Numbered from the stretch's first letter, positions 42,442-52,175 are shown. The stretch: DNA of 64,000 nucleotides from Brevibacillus choshinensis (GCF_016811915.1 NZ_CP069127.1:2455001-2519000), one strand, 5' to 3'. Notes: generated from the sequence alone by a model not told the origin. Translations and numbers: made by a program.

Positions 42442-43460
42442 CACAGGCATTGGAGCAAATCCTGCAAGGCAACCATCTGGATGCAGCCGTAGCCGAAGAG
42501 GCGATGGGAGAGATCATGGACGGAAAGGCGACTCCCGCTCAGATCGGCGCGTTTCTGGCCAGTCTTCGCTTAAAAGGAGAGCAAGTGGATGAGATCATCG
42601 GCTTTGCACGTGCCATGAGAGCCCGCGCGACGACATTTCCGATCGAGCTGCCAGGCTTGGTGGATACATGCGGAACTGGCGGAGACGGCAGCAATACCTT
42701 CAACATCTCGACGGCCAGTGCCTTTGTAGCGGCGAGCGACGGTGTCCGTATCGCCAAGCATGGCAATCGCGCCGTATCGAGCAAAAGCGGCAGTGCCGAT
42801 GTGCTGGAAGCATTAGGGGTACCCGTTACTTTATCGCCAAAGGATGCAGCGGATTGCTTGAGAGTGACCAACCTTTGCTTCCTGTTTGCACCGCTGTATC
42901 ATCAAGCCATGAAGCATGCGGCAGGACCGCGCAAAGAGCTGGCGGTACGGACCGTATTCAATCTGCTCGGCCCATTGACGAATCCGGCCAATGCGAGTCA
43001 TCAGCTGATGGGCGTCTACGATGCCAAGCTCCTCCCAACAGTCGCCTCCGTCCTCGGCCAACTGAACGTATCCCGAGCGTTGGTCGTGGCTGGCGAGGAT
43101 GGCTTGGATGAATTGACCGTGACTGGTGTGAGTCATATCGCTGAGCTGCGTGACGGAGAAATCAAAGCCTATCAAATTGAGCCGGAGCAATTCGGGTTAA
43201 ACCGGCATGAAAAAGATGCATTGCGCGGCGGTGATGCAGCAGAAAATGCGGCGATCATCCACGATGTCTTTGCAGGCAAGCGCGGAGCGGCCAGGGATAT
43301 CGTCCTGCTGAATGCGGGAGCGATCCTGTATCTTGCTGATCGGGTAAGCTCGATTGAAGCCGGAGTGATCCGTGCAGCGGAACTGATCGATGACGGACTC
43401 GTCATGAGAAAGCTAGAGCATGTCCGTCAAATTGCAGGAGGAATGATTCATGCTTCGTAA
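42435..43460 (+). CDS. trpD: Anthranilate phosphoribosyltransferase
   Basis: A 341-residue enzyme that joins anthranilate with PRPP. The PRPP-binding VDTCGTGGDGSNTFNIST and KHGNRAVSSKSGSADVLEALG and the FNLLGPLTNPA motif are conserved. It overlaps trpE by seven bases and trpC by eleven, in keeping with coupled translation. Confidence 0.96.
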   Translation: MLTQALEQILQGNHLDAAVAEEAMGEIMDGKATPAQIGAFLASLRLKGEQVDEIIGFARAMRARATTFPIELPGLVDTCGTGGDGSNTFNISTASAFVAASDGVRIAKHGNRAVSSKSGSADVLEALGVPVTLSPKDAADCLRVTNLCFLFAPLYHQAMKHAAGPRKELAVRTVFNLLGPLTNPANASHQLMGVYDAKLLPTVASVLGQLNVSRALVVAGEDGLDELTVTGVSHIAELRDGEIKAYQIEPEQFGLNRHEKDALRGGDAAENAAIIHDVFAGKRGAARDIVLLNAGAILYLADRVSSIEAGVIRAAELIDDGLVMRKLEHVRQIAGGMIHAS

Positions 43461-44259
43461 AATCGTTGAGAGAAAACGGGAAGAAGTAAGCCGACTATAT
43501 AGAGAAACTTCGATGTCCTCCTTATTGGCCACAGCAAAAGGGGTAGAGAAGCCCCGTGGATTTCGCCAAGCCTTGGAGACGAGTGTGCGTCCAGTCAGCG
43601 TCATTGCTGAGGTGAAAAAAGCATCGCCGTCGAAAGGCCTGATTCGCCCGGATTTTGATCCGGTAGCCATTGCAAAAGCCTATGAAGCGGCACGTGCTGA
43701 ATGTATGTCCGTGCTGACGGATGAGTCTTTTTTCCAAGGGAGCCTTTCGTATTTACGCATGATTCATGAGTCCGTCATACGCCCGCTGCTTCGCAAGGAC
43801 TTTCTCATCGATGAGCTGCAAGTCGTCGAGGCGCGGACTGCAGGGGCAGATGCGATTCTGCTCATTGCGGCGATACTCGATGGCCAGCAGCTGCGCCATT
43901 TGCACCAAACTGCCGGAGAGCTTGGCATGGATGTCCTCGTGGAAGTGCACGACAGAAAAGAGTGCGAGATGGTGTTTCAATCCATTACGCCGGAGCTGCT
44001 GGGCATCAACAACCGAAACCTGAATACATTCCAAACGGATCTTCGGGTTACCCATGAAGTCATCGCAGACATCCCATCCTCCATCACGGTAGTGAGCGAG
44101 AGTGGCATATCCCTTCCAGCGGATATTGAAAATGTCGGCCGCGCCGGTGCAAGAGCTGTCCTCGTGGGCGAGCATTTCATGCGGCAGGCCGATGTGACGC
44201 AGGCCGTAGTATCCTTGGTGGGAGTTGCTGCAGGTGCCAATTCGGGGGTGAGCAGATGA
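43450..44259 (+). CDS. trpC: Indole-3-glycerol-phosphate synthase
   Basis: A 269-residue TIM-barrel enzyme that closes the indole ring. Conserved motifs are VIAEVKKASPSKGLI with the catalytic Lys, LLRKDFLIDELQVVEAR, GINNRNLNTF and SESGI. A Gly/Ser-rich C-terminal extension of about ten residues follows the barrel. It overlaps trpD and trpF. Confidence 0.95.
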   Translation: MLRKIVERKREEVSRLYRETSMSSLLATAKGVEKPRGFRQALETSVRPVSVIAEVKKASPSKGLIRPDFDPVAIAKAYEAARAECMSVLTDESFFQGSLSYLRMIHESVIRPLLRKDFLIDELQVVEARTAGADAILLIAAILDGQQLRHLHQTAGELGMDVLVEVHDRKECEMVFQSITPELLGINNRNLNTFQTDLRVTHEVIADIPSSITVVSESGISLPADIENVGRAGARAVLVGEHFMRQADVTQAVVSLVGVAAGANSGVSR

Positions 44260-44924
44260 CTCGGATCAAAATTTGTGGAATTAAACGGGCAGAAACCTTA
44301 TTGCTGTTAAAAGAGCTCGCGGTGGATTACGTCGGCTTTGTGTTTGCGCCAAGCAAGCGGCAGGTCGATGCTCCAGCGGCAAGCTCTGTTCTTTCCGCAG
44401 TTCCCGGTCACCCTCCGGCAGTCGGCGTGTTCGTGAACCCAACGATCGCGGAGTTGGACGAGATCCTGGGGCAGGTGCCTCTTGCTGTCATTCAGCTTCA
44501 CGGTCAGGAATCACCCGAGTATTGTCGTGAGGTCAGAGAGCGGTACGGGCTGCATATCTGGAAAGCCCTTGCTGTAGGCGGAGAAGAGGATGCTGCTGAG
44601 GAGATCGAGCGGTACGCAGATGCAGTCGACGCGTTTCTGTTTGATACGTATGATCCGAGCCAGGCGGGTGGAACGGGAAAACGCTTTTCATGGGAGCACA
44701 TCCCTCGCTTGCAGGTGGCGTGCAAGGATAAAGCGTGCATCATCGCCGGCGGAATCAATGCGGGGAATGCAGAAGAGCTGGTCAATCGCTACCAGGCAAG
44801 AGTCATTGATGTATCGAGTGGAGTAGAGACAGACGGAGAAAAAGATCCGGAGAAAATCAAAACATTGGTGGAGAGGGTGAAGGCGCATGAAGGAAGCAAC
44901 GACAACTACGCGAATCGTGCCTGA
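44256..44924 (+). CDS. trpF: Phosphoribosylanthranilate isomerase
   Basis: A 222-residue TIM-barrel enzyme doing the Amadori rearrangement. The KICGIKR start with the catalytic Cys, [21 protein letters not shown] and [13 protein letters not shown] are family motifs. It overlaps trpC by four bases and trpB by 38 bases. Confidence 0.95.
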   Translation: MTRIKICGIKRAETLLLLKELAVDYVGFVFAPSKRQVDAPAASSVLSAVPGHPPAVGVFVNPTIAELDEILGQVPLAVIQLHGQESPEYCREVRERYGLHIWKALAVGGEEDAAEEIERYADAVDAFLFDTYDPSQAGGTGKRFSWEHIPRLQVACKDKACIIAGGINAGNAEELVNRYQARVIDVSSGVETDGEKDPEKIKTLVERVKAHEGSNDNYANRA

Positions 44925-46113
44925 TGAAAAGGGGCGCTTTGGAGCGTTCGGAGGAAAATTCGTTCCGGAAACACTGATGAATGCATTGACCGAGCTGGAA
45001 GCGGCATTTGAGGAAGCGACGAAGGATCCGGCCTTTTGCCAGGAACTGAATCATTTGCTGAGTGAATATGCGGGCCGTCCTACACCGCTTACCTATGCAC
45101 AGAGACTGACCGACGAGCTGGGTGGAGCGCGGATCTACCTCAAGCGGGAGGACTTGAACCACACTGGCGCCCACAAATTAAACAATGCGCTAGGCCAAGG
45201 TCTGCTGGCGAAGCGGATGGGCAAAAAGTCGATCATCGCGGAGACGGGAGCGGGTCAGCACGGAGTGGCTAGCGCAACCGTGGCTGCCAAATTGGGACTT
45301 TCCTGCAAAGTATTCATGGGGGAAGAAGACATCCGCAGACAATCTCTGAATGTGTTCCGCATGAAGCTGCTTGGGGCGGAGGTCATTCCGGCTGTTTCCG
45401 GATCCCGCACGCTGAAGGATGCAACCAACGAAGCGATCCGGTACTGGGTTTCCAACGTAGAGGAGACGTTTTACGTCATCGGCTCTGTCGTCGGCCCTCA
45501 TCCGTATCCATACATCGTTCGTGAGTTCCAAAAAATCATCGGGGAAGAAACCCGCGCGCAAATCCTGCAAATGCTCGGCAAGCTGCCAGATGAAGTCATC
45601 GCCTGCGTAGGCGGGGGCAGCAATGCGATCGGGATGTTCTATCCTTTCATTCAGGATGACACCGTCGCATTGCGCGGGGTCGAAGCAGCTGGACAAGGCG
45701 TGGATACAGACAAGCACGCAGCCACTCTGAGCCTTGGCAGACCAGGGGTGATTCACGGATCCCTGACGTATTTGCTGCAGGATGAGAATGGACAAGTGCA
45801 GGAAGCTCACTCGATCTCTGCGGGACTGGATTATCCGGGTGTAGGGCCTGAGCATGCGTATTTAAAGGATAGCGGGCGAGTGACCTACACGTCCGTGACC
45901 GATGCAGAAGCACTGGAGGCCGTCCAAATTCTTTGCCGGACAGAAGGCATTATTCCTGCGCTGGAGAGCGCCCATGCGATCGCAGAGGCTGTGAAGCGTG
46001 CACCGCAAATGTCTAAAGACGAGATTCTCGTCATCTGCCTGTCCGGCCGTGGCGACAAAGATGTGTTAACCATCCAGGATGCGCTGGAGAGCGAAAAAGG
46101 AGGCGAGCGCTAA
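44887..46113 (+). CDS. trpB: Tryptophan synthase beta chain
   Basis: A 408-residue PLP enzyme that condenses indole with serine. [11 protein letters not shown], the PLP-lysine region [26 protein letters not shown] and the phosphate-binding [12 protein letters not shown] are visible. The ATG at 44887 follows GGAGAGGGTG and gives a 38-base overlap with trpF; a GTG at 44917 has no ribosome site, so the longer form is preferred. Confidence 0.96.
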   Translation: MKEATTTTRIVPDEKGRFGAFGGKFVPETLMNALTELEAAFEEATKDPAFCQELNHLLSEYAGRPTPLTYAQRLTDELGGARIYLKREDLNHTGAHKLNNALGQGLLAKRMGKKSIIAETGAGQHGVASATVAAKLGLSCKVFMGEEDIRRQSLNVFRMKLLGAEVIPAVSGSRTLKDATNEAIRYWVSNVEETFYVIGSVVGPHPYPYIVREFQKIIGEETRAQILQMLGKLPDEVIACVGGGSNAIGMFYPFIQDDTVALRGVEAAGQGVDTDKHAATLSLGRPGVIHGSLTYLLQDENGQVQEAHSISAGLDYPGVGPEHAYLKDSGRVTYTSVTDAEALEAVQILCRTEGIIPALESAHAIAEAVKRAPQMSKDEILVICLSGRGDKDVLTIQDALESEKGGER

Positions 46114-46931
46114 TGACGGCAGCCGTGAATCGTATCGATCGCTTGTTTGAGGACCGCAGTCGCAAACGTTTTATTCCATTCATCACAGTGGGAGACCCTA
46201 CTTTGGAGGCCACGTACCAGCTCGCACACGCTCTGGTAGAAGCGGGCGCAGACCTCCTGGAGCTCGGCATCCCATACTCCGACCCGCTTGCAGACGGTCC
46301 GACTATCCAGCGTGCTTCTGAGCGCGCTCTGGAAAATGGCGTATCCATTTCCGATGCCCTGCAGCTTGTCGGCAGACTGCGCGAGTCAGGGATGGAAGCC
46401 TCGTTGGTCTTGTTCTCCTATTTCAATCCGATACTGCAATATGGCGTCGAACGGTTTTTCGCAGATCTCGCCAAGTATGGGGCTGACGGTGTGGTCATTC
46501 CGGATTTGCCGATTGAGGAAAATGGCCCTGCGGTTGACGCTGCCAAAAAGTATGGCATTCATGTCATTTCGCTGGTGGCGCCGACATCTGATTCACGGAT
46601 CCAAATGATCGGGGAGCAAGCGACCGGTTTTCTCTACTGCGTCTCATCGCTAGGGGTGACGGGAGCTCGAGCGAGCCTGCGAGAGGACTTGGCTGACTTT
46701 TTGGATCGCGTAAAAGCAAGCACCAAGGTTCCGACGGCTGTAGGCTTTGGCATATCTACTCCGGAGCAGGTGAGAGCAGTAGCCCCGCATACGGACGGTG
46801 TCATTGTCGGCAGTGCGATTGTGCTGGAAGTCGAGCGGCATGTCGAGCAATTGAAAGATCCCGAGCAGTCTGCCGAGGCTGTCGAAAAAATAAAAACGTT
46901 TGTACATCAGTTGGCGAGTGCGCTACAATAA
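46113..46931 (+). CDS. trpA: Tryptophan synthase alpha chain
   Basis: A 272-residue TIM barrel that releases indole from indole-3-glycerol phosphate. FIPFITVGDP, the catalytic Glu in LLELGIPYSDPLADGPTIQ, the Asp in GVVIPDLPIEE and the VGFGISTPEQ phosphate site are present. It shares one base with trpB. Confidence 0.95.
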   Translation: MTAAVNRIDRLFEDRSRKRFIPFITVGDPTLEATYQLAHALVEAGADLLELGIPYSDPLADGPTIQRASERALENGVSISDALQLVGRLRESGMEASLVLFSYFNPILQYGVERFFADLAKYGADGVVIPDLPIEENGPAVDAAKKYGIHVISLVAPTSDSRIQMIGEQATGFLYCVSSLGVTGARASLREDLADFLDRVKASTKVPTAVGFGISTPEQVRAVAPHTDGVIVGSAIVLEVERHVEQLKDPEQSAEAVEKIKTFVHQLASALQ

Positions 46932-46962
46932 TGAAAAAAAAACTGACTGGAGTGAATCGTGG

Positions 46963-48057
46963 ATGCAACCGAAGCAGCGCATACTGAACGCACCGGTATA
47001 TCAACCCGGGAAACCTATTGATGACGTCAAAAGGGAATATGGTTTGACGGAAGTAATCAAGCTGGCGTCCAACGAAAATCCATATGGATCTTCGCCAAAA
47101 GCAAAGGAAGCAATTGCTGCCCAGCTGGACAATTTGGCGATCTATCCAGACGGAGCTAGCCTCAAGCTGCGTTGGGATCTGGCAGAGGTTCTCGGTGTGA
47201 AGCCGGCTCAGTTGATCTTTGGAAACGGATCGGATGAAAATCTGTTGATGATCTCCCGTGCGTATTTGAGCGAGGGCACCAACACGGTAATGGCTACCCC
47301 GACGTTTTCTCAATACCGCTCCAATGCGATTATTGAAGGTGCTGAGCTGATTGAAGTACCGCTGAAGAACGGTGTGCACGATCTCGAAGCGATGGCGGCC
47401 GCGATTAATGAGCAGACACGCGTCGTGTGGGTATGCAACCCGAACAATCCATCTGGTACGATCGTGACGGCGACAGAGCTGGAAGCTTTCCTGAAAAAAG
47501 TTCCGCAAAACGTCCTCGTCGTATTGGACGAAGCGTACTACGAGTACGTGGTGGATCCAGAGTATCCGCAAACGGTGCCGATGCTGGCAGATCACCCGAA
47601 CCTCATCATCCTGCGCACGTTCTCTAAAATTTACGGACTGGCGACGCTGCGCGTAGGCTACGGAATCGCTTCCGAGGAGCTCGTTTCCCAGCTGGAGCAT
47701 GTGCGTGAGCCATTCAATACCGGTACGCTGGGTCAGGTAGCTGCTCGTGCTGCTCTCCACGATCAAGAGTTCGTGAAAGCTTGCCGGGAGCGCAACCGCG
47801 AAGGGATGAAGCAATTCACCGATGCATTCGATGAATGGGGCCTGGATTACTATCCATCCCAGACGAACTTCATTCTCGTCAATCTGAATCGCGATTCGGA
47901 CGAGGTATTCAAAAAGCTCCTGAGCCAAGGCATCATCATTCGTTCCGGTAACGCCCTGGGACATCCGGGCTACCAACGAATTACGATCGGTACGCCGGAG
48001 CAAAATGAAAAAGTGCTTTCCGTATTGAAGGACATTGTCACAGGCGCATTGAAATAA
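46963..48057 (+). CDS. hisC: Histidinol-phosphate/aromatic aminotransferase
   Basis: A 364-residue PLP aminotransferase. KLASNENPYGSSPKA at the start, CNPNNPSGTIV, and the PLP-lysine motif TFSKIYGLATLRVGYG identify the HisC family. In B. subtilis the hisC gene in this same place serves histidine, tyrosine and phenylalanine synthesis; the location after trpA supports the same dual role. The ATG at 46963 is preferred; the frame is open upstream into trpA. Confidence 0.93.
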   Translation: MQPKQRILNAPVYQPGKPIDDVKREYGLTEVIKLASNENPYGSSPKAKEAIAAQLDNLAIYPDGASLKLRWDLAEVLGVKPAQLIFGNGSDENLLMISRAYLSEGTNTVMATPTFSQYRSNAIIEGAELIEVPLKNGVHDLEAMAAAINEQTRVVWVCNPNNPSGTIVTATELEAFLKKVPQNVLVVLDEAYYEYVVDPEYPQTVPMLADHPNLIILRTFSKIYGLATLRVGYGIASEELVSQLEHVREPFNTGTLGQVAARAALHDQEFVKACRERNREGMKQFTDAFDEWGLDYYPSQTNFILVNLNRDSDEVFKKLLSQGIIIRSGNALGHPGYQRITIGTPEQNEKVLSVLKDIVTGALK

Positions 48058-48105
48058 AGGAACTCTAGCGGTTCTTGCGTATATACCTACAGGTTCAAAA
48101 GAGAG

Positions 48106-48130
48106 GATGCCGGGCCACCCCCGGCATCTT
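48106..48130 (+). terminator. Hairpin between hisC and tyrA
   Basis: GATGCCGGG pairs perfectly with CCCGGCATC around a five-base loop; the following TTTGTCT is a poor U-tract. It may attenuate, process or protect the long trp transcript rather than end it. Confidence 0.5.
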
Positions 48131-48166
48131 TGTCTACACATAGGCAAGGAAGGATCGGAAGTTGAA

Positions 48167-49270
48167 ATGAAAAAGACCACCATCGCAATTATCGGCGTCG
48201 GACTGATCGGCGGTTCTATCGCCTTGTCCATGCGCCGAGACCCAGAAATCCGGGTCGTCGGCTACGATGTCAGGCAGGATTGCCTGGATAAAGCATTGAA
48301 TTTAGGTGTCATCCATGCAGGTACGACAGATTTGCAGACAGCGGTAAGAGAGGCTAACATTATCTTTTTGGCAGCACCTGTGGAGCAGATTTTTGTCACG
48401 CTGCGCACCTTGTCTGGGCTGGATCTGCAGCCGGATGTCATCGTGACGGATGTAGGCAGCACCAAATCCGAGATCGTCCGCCAAGCTATCAAGGTGATTC
48501 CGCCACACGTTACTTTCATCGGTGGACATCCGATGGCTGGGTCCCACAAGTCCGGAGTAACTGCTGCATCGGATCGACTGCTGGAGAACGCCTATTACGT
48601 CCTCACGCCAAATGCAGACACGCCCGAGCATTTGGTCAATCGATTGGCTGACCTTCTCACCCTGACGAGAGCAAAGGTCGTTCAGATGGATCCGGAAACT
48701 CATGATCAGGTCGTTGGGGCGGTGAGTCACTTTCCGCATGTGCTTGCCTCCGCACTCGTCAACCTGGTCGCAGGCTATGACGATGAAAATGCTTGGCATG
48801 CGCGCTTGGCTGCTGGCGGTTTTCGAGATATTACCCGCATCGCCTCCAGTAATCCGCGAATGTGGCGCGATGTCTTGCTCCAAAATCGAGATCACATCCT
48901 GAAGATCGCCAAAGACTGGTCGAAAGCACTCGATGACGTCATGGAGCTTGTCGAAACGGGAGATGCAGACCGCATTGAGCACTTTTTCCAGACAGCTCGC
49001 GATTTTCGTGATGGACTGCCGGAGCGCAAGGCAGGGGCACTGCCTCCGCTGTACGATTTGTATATCGACATTCCTGACCATCCTGGGGAAATCGGACGGA
49101 TTACGACATTGCTCGGCGCGAGACAGATCAATATTATCAACCTGCAGATCAGGGAGACTCGCGAAGACATCTACGGGGCACTGCGGATCACCTTCCAGAC
49201 TCAGGCGGAGATGGAAAAAGGGGAAGAGTTGCTTCGTTATTTCGAATACAATGTATATAAACGCGTGTAG
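48167..49270 (+). CDS. tyrA: Prephenate dehydrogenase
   Basis: A 367-residue NAD-dependent enzyme leading to 4-hydroxyphenylpyruvate for tyrosine. The dinucleotide motif IIGVGLIGGSIALS, GSTKSEIV, FIGGHPMAGSHKSG and FRDITRIASSNPRMW are visible. A C-terminal ACT domain (YIDIPDHPGEIGRITTLLG) suggests amino-acid feedback control. The ATG at 48167 follows AAGGAAGGA; upstream frame lies inside the hairpin region. Confidence 0.94.
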   Translation: MKKTTIAIIGVGLIGGSIALSMRRDPEIRVVGYDVRQDCLDKALNLGVIHAGTTDLQTAVREANIIFLAAPVEQIFVTLRTLSGLDLQPDVIVTDVGSTKSEIVRQAIKVIPPHVTFIGGHPMAGSHKSGVTAASDRLLENAYYVLTPNADTPEHLVNRLADLLTLTRAKVVQMDPETHDQVVGAVSHFPHVLASALVNLVAGYDDENAWHARLAAGGFRDITRIASSNPRMWRDVLLQNRDHILKIAKDWSKALDDVMELVETGDADRIEHFFQTARDFRDGLPERKAGALPPLYDLYIDIPDHPGEIGRITTLLGARQINIINLQIRETREDIYGALRITFQTQAEMEKGEELLRYFEYNVYKRV

Positions 49271-49345
49271 TTTTTTGCTGCAATCGGACTTTACAACGAA
49301 GACGCTTCACAGCATGACTGCTAGAAGAAAAAGGGGAGTGGAACT

Positions 49346-50626
49346 GTGCTTCGCGTAAAACAAGCCAATCAAATCAAAGGAACGGTCAAAGTTCCAGGGG
49401 ATAAGTCAATTTCTCACCGAGCGGTTATGTTTGGATCTTTGGCGGAAGGAACGACGACCATCGAAGGATTTTTGCCAGGCGCAGACTGCCTGAGTACGAT
49501 CAGCTGCTTCCGTCGCATGGGGATTGAGATCGAACAGCAAGGCGACAAGGTAACCGTCCAAGGAAAAGGCTGGTACGGCTTGCAAGAACCTTCCGAGCGC
49601 CTTGATGTGGGCAATTCCGGTACGACGATCCGCTTGATGGCGGGGATCATGTCCACTCAGCCGTTTCATGTGGTAATGGAAGGCGACGAGTCGATTGCGA
49701 AACGCCCGATGCGCCGGGTAATCGGTCCCCTGCGCCAAATGGGGGCGAAGATCGACGGTCGCAAGGATGGAGAATTCACGCCGCTGGCCATCCGCGGAGG
49801 AGACCTTCACGGCATTTCCTATACCTCACCGGTTGCCAGTGCCCAGGTCAAATCGGCCATCCTGCTAGCCGGCTTGCAGGCAAAAGGGGTAACGAGCGTG
49901 ACAGAGCCTCATTTGTCCCGCGATCATACGGAGCGGATGCTCCAGGCATTTGGTGTGAACGTCGTTCGTGATGGCTTGACGGTCTCGGTGGAGGGTGGAC
50001 AAGCTTTGAAGGGACGCGCCATTCAAGTGCCGGGTGACATTTCCTCCGCGGCATTCCTGATCGCAGCAGTCATGATGGTGCCAGGCAGCTCTCTTCTGAT
50101 TGAGAATGTAGGCATCAACCCTAGCCGTACCGGAATCATCGATGTGGTACAAGCGATGGGAGGAGATCTGGAGCTGCTAAACGAGCGAGTGGTAAACGAA
50201 GAACCGGTAGCGGATCTTCTCGTGAAGCACTCTCAGCTCCAGGGAATCGAGATCGCTGGCGATATCATCCCGCGCCTGATCGATGAGATCCCCGTCATTG
50301 CCGTAATGGCGACGCAGGCAAAAGGTCGTACGGTAATTCGCGACGCGGAAGAGCTGAAGGTAAAGGAAACCGACAGGATCGCTACAGTAGTCAGCCAACT
50401 GTCCAAATTCGGTGCGAAAGTGACTCCGACAGACGACGGCATGATCATCGAAGGGGAGTCTGTCCTCACAGGAGCTGTCATCGACAGTATGGGAGATCAC
50501 CGGATCGGGATGGCTATGGCAATCGCCGGACTTGCTGCCGCAGGGGAGACTTCCATCGAGAATGATGAAGCGATCAATGTGTCTTTCCCGGGTTTTGGGC
50601 AGCTCTTGGAAAACATCAGCCAATAA
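49346..50626 (+). CDS. aroA: EPSP synthase
   Basis: A 426-residue enzyme (AroE in B. subtilis naming) that adds enolpyruvate from PEP to shikimate-3-phosphate. [29 protein letters not shown] and KETDRIATV with the terminal [14 protein letters not shown] are family motifs. The start is GTG behind AAGGGGAG. It is the last gene of the aro-trp block before a strong terminator. Confidence 0.96.
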   Translation: MLRVKQANQIKGTVKVPGDKSISHRAVMFGSLAEGTTTIEGFLPGADCLSTISCFRRMGIEIEQQGDKVTVQGKGWYGLQEPSERLDVGNSGTTIRLMAGIMSTQPFHVVMEGDESIAKRPMRRVIGPLRQMGAKIDGRKDGEFTPLAIRGGDLHGISYTSPVASAQVKSAILLAGLQAKGVTSVTEPHLSRDHTERMLQAFGVNVVRDGLTVSVEGGQALKGRAIQVPGDISSAAFLIAAVMMVPGSSLLIENVGINPSRTGIIDVVQAMGGDLELLNERVVNEEPVADLLVKHSQLQGIEIAGDIIPRLIDEIPVIAVMATQAKGRTVIRDAEELKVKETDRIATVVSQLSKFGAKVTPTDDGMIIEGESVLTGAVIDSMGDHRIGMAMAIAGLAAAGETSIENDEAINVSFPGFGQLLENISQ

Positions 50627-50642
50627 ACAAAGGTGACAAAAG

Positions 50643-50670
50643 ACCCGCATTCCCAAGTGCGGGTTTTTTA
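50643..50670 (+). terminator. Rho-independent terminator
   Basis: ACCCGCA pairs with TGCGGGT around an eight-base loop, followed by TTTTTT, after aroA. Confidence 0.85.
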
Positions 50671-50755
50671 ATGGGCAGCGGAGTGGACAAAGATCGAATG
50701 AATCTTCACAGTAAAAAAATCTTTCAGAAGGTCCTATTTTTTAGCAAAAATGATT

Positions 50756-50784
50756 TGACAAGCGCTTACATTCCGTTTATTATA
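50756..50784 (+). promoter_or_regulatory. Strong sigma-A promoter with palindromic spacer
   Basis: TTGACA (50756-50761) and TATTAT (50779-50784) are 17 bases apart. The spacer begins with AGCGCTTACA, forming the palindrome AAGCGCTT with the base before it. A related sequence TGAATGCGCTTACA at 50850-50863 matches the CcpA cre consensus at 13 of 14 places and lies in the loop of the terminator below. Confidence 0.7.
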
Positions 50785-50790
50785 AAAATA

Positions 50791-50885
50791 CAGTATGGTT
50801 TCTCTCCACTCCTATCCAATATAAAAAGCACAATCGTGCTACCACCGTTTGAATGCGCTTACAATCAACGGTGGTCTTTTTTTTT
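50791..50885 (+). ncRNA. Candidate short RNA or attenuated leader
   Basis: A transcript from the promoter at 50756-50784 would be about 95 bases, with a small hairpin AGCAC-AATC-GTGCT (50827-50840) directly followed by the terminator hairpin ACCACCGTT/AACGGTGGT (50841-50849 and 50867-50875) and nine T residues. No convincing reading frame is inside. It could be a free-standing small RNA or the attenuated 5' leader of the amidohydrolase-like gene that starts at 50962. I know no named RNA with this sequence. Confidence 0.4.
50841..50885 (+). terminator. Terminator upstream of the amidohydrolase-like gene
   Basis: A nine-base perfect stem with a 17-base loop is followed by CTTTTTTTTT. The cre-like sequence is in the loop. 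Confidence 0.75.
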
Positions 50886-50961
50886 GTACTTTTTACCTAA
50901 TTCGCGCATATGCTCGTACAAATCGGCATCTCGATGTGTGGGGATCGGGAGGAGGACGAGC

Positions 50962-52080
50962 ATGTCACAGCAGGAATGGGTCATTCGCGGCGGGTCGGTC
51001 GTAACAGGACACGAAATCAGAGAAGCAGATATTTGGATAGTGGATGGGAAGATTACTCGGATAGCCAAGGACAGCATGATCAAGTCTTCTTTGGCTCCTG
51101 CTCCAGTGGAAATAGACGCGACCGGGATGTATGTGATGCCGGGATTTATTGGTATGCCCAGGCTGCCCGTGTACCGCATCAGGGATCGCAGGACCTATAT
51201 AGAGAGCATTCGAAGCATGATCCAGATGGGGTGTACAAGCTTCGTCGATACGTTTTATCCCGATGCCTGGATGAATCTGAAGCAGGTGAAATATCAACAG
51301 ACTCCTCATTTTAACAGCATGATTGATTACGTGTGGCATGTTGGGTTGGACGTGACGCAGTGGAATGAAAAAGAGCTGGTCAAATGGACCAAGCGCGGCT
51401 ATCACGCTCTGCATGTCACCTTGCACAAACCGGATGAAATTTCCAACATAAATTGGGAAACGATTTCGCAACTCCATACGTCAAATAAGACGATTCTTCA
51501 TTTACATGTACCGGTTGGCACTTCAGCCAAGGAAGAAAGAGAAGAGCTTAGGCTCGCTTGGCTCGATGTGACAAAGTATTGGAAGGTCCGTACCGTCCTA
51601 TCTGAATCGACAGCACAGCTGGAGCCTGATATAGTTGATCCCTATCATCATATTTTCCGTCTCAAGAAAGAAGCGACTGACAGGGCATTGAGATTGATGC
51701 ATCGACATTGGTTTCGATCCATGCCTTTCATCGCACCGCTGGAAGACGTACAGATTGATTATCGGCGCAGATGGTGCCAGGAAGAAGAGCTGCTTTGCTT
51801 ATTGGTTCGATTGGCTTCGACAAATGTCGCCAAAGCAGTCGGGCTCTATCCGAAAAAAGGTGCCTTAATACCTGGGGCAGATGCAGACATTGTCTTCCTA
51901 AAAAAGGAAAACTGGTTGACAAAGTGTGATGTTTCCACTATTCTCAATTTTAGTGAAAAGCAACTTCCAACTTCTGTTATGTCGAACGGTAAGTGGATTT
52001 ATCGAGATACGCGGTTTAGTAGTTCTGTAGGCATGGGAAGGTGTCTATTCGACACCAAGCCCTACACATTTGTCATTTAA
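50962..52080 (+). CDS. Amidohydrolase-like protein lacking the HxH metal motif
   Basis: A 372-residue protein of the dihydroorotase/hydantoinase/allantoinase group by overall layout. The beta-sandwich start VIRGGSVVTGHEIREADIWI and the C-terminal AKAVGLYPKKGALIPGADAD are typical. The first metal motif, normally PGxIDxHxH, reads PGFIGMPRLP, so both histidines and the Asp are gone. It is therefore unlikely to be an active binuclear hydrolase unless another chemistry is used. GGGAGGAGG precedes the ATG at 50962; the frame is open far upstream through the leader but that part is not protein-like. It is absent from the B. subtilis order. Confidence 0.75.
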   Translation: MSQQEWVIRGGSVVTGHEIREADIWIVDGKITRIAKDSMIKSSLAPAPVEIDATGMYVMPGFIGMPRLPVYRIRDRRTYIESIRSMIQMGCTSFVDTFYPDAWMNLKQVKYQQTPHFNSMIDYVWHVGLDVTQWNEKELVKWTKRGYHALHVTLHKPDEISNINWETISQLHTSNKTILHLHVPVGTSAKEEREELRLAWLDVTKYWKVRTVLSESTAQLEPDIVDPYHHIFRLKKEATDRALRLMHRHWFRSMPFIAPLEDVQIDYRRRWCQEEELLCLLVRLASTNVAKAVGLYPKKGALIPGADADIVFLKKENWLTKCDVSTILNFSEKQLPTSVMSNGKWIYRDTRFSSSVGMGRCLFDTKPYTFVI

Positions 52081-52104
52081 CCCCATAAATGGGGGTTTTT
52101 TCGT
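52080..52104 (+). terminator. Rho-independent terminator
   Basis: AACCCCAT pairs with ATGGGGGTT around a two- to four-base loop, followed by T residues, at the stop codon of the amidohydrolase-like gene. Confidence 0.75.
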
Positions 52105-52149
52105 GAAGGATTCGAGCCGTGCAGCGAGAAAAAGAATCGTAGGCACGCG

Positions 52150-52175
52150 CAACTTTTTACATCCCCAGCAGTCTA
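52150..52175 (+). promoter_or_regulatory. Possible autoregulatory ECF promoter
   Basis: CAAC (52150-52153) and GTCTA (52171-52175), 17 bases apart, resemble the AAC and CGTC cores of ECF sigma promoters. They lie about 50 bases before the sigma gene, where autoregulation is common. Confidence 0.3.

Noticed and set aside
46288..48231. Long minus-strand frames opposite trpA-hisC and other genes
   Set aside because: They are mirror frames of strongly coding genes, lack ribosome sites and show no recognisable protein motifs.
50671..50961. N-terminal extension of the amidohydrolase-like gene
   Set aside because: The frame is open but runs through a promoter and a terminator and gives an unlikely protein; a strong ribosome site marks the ATG at 50962.
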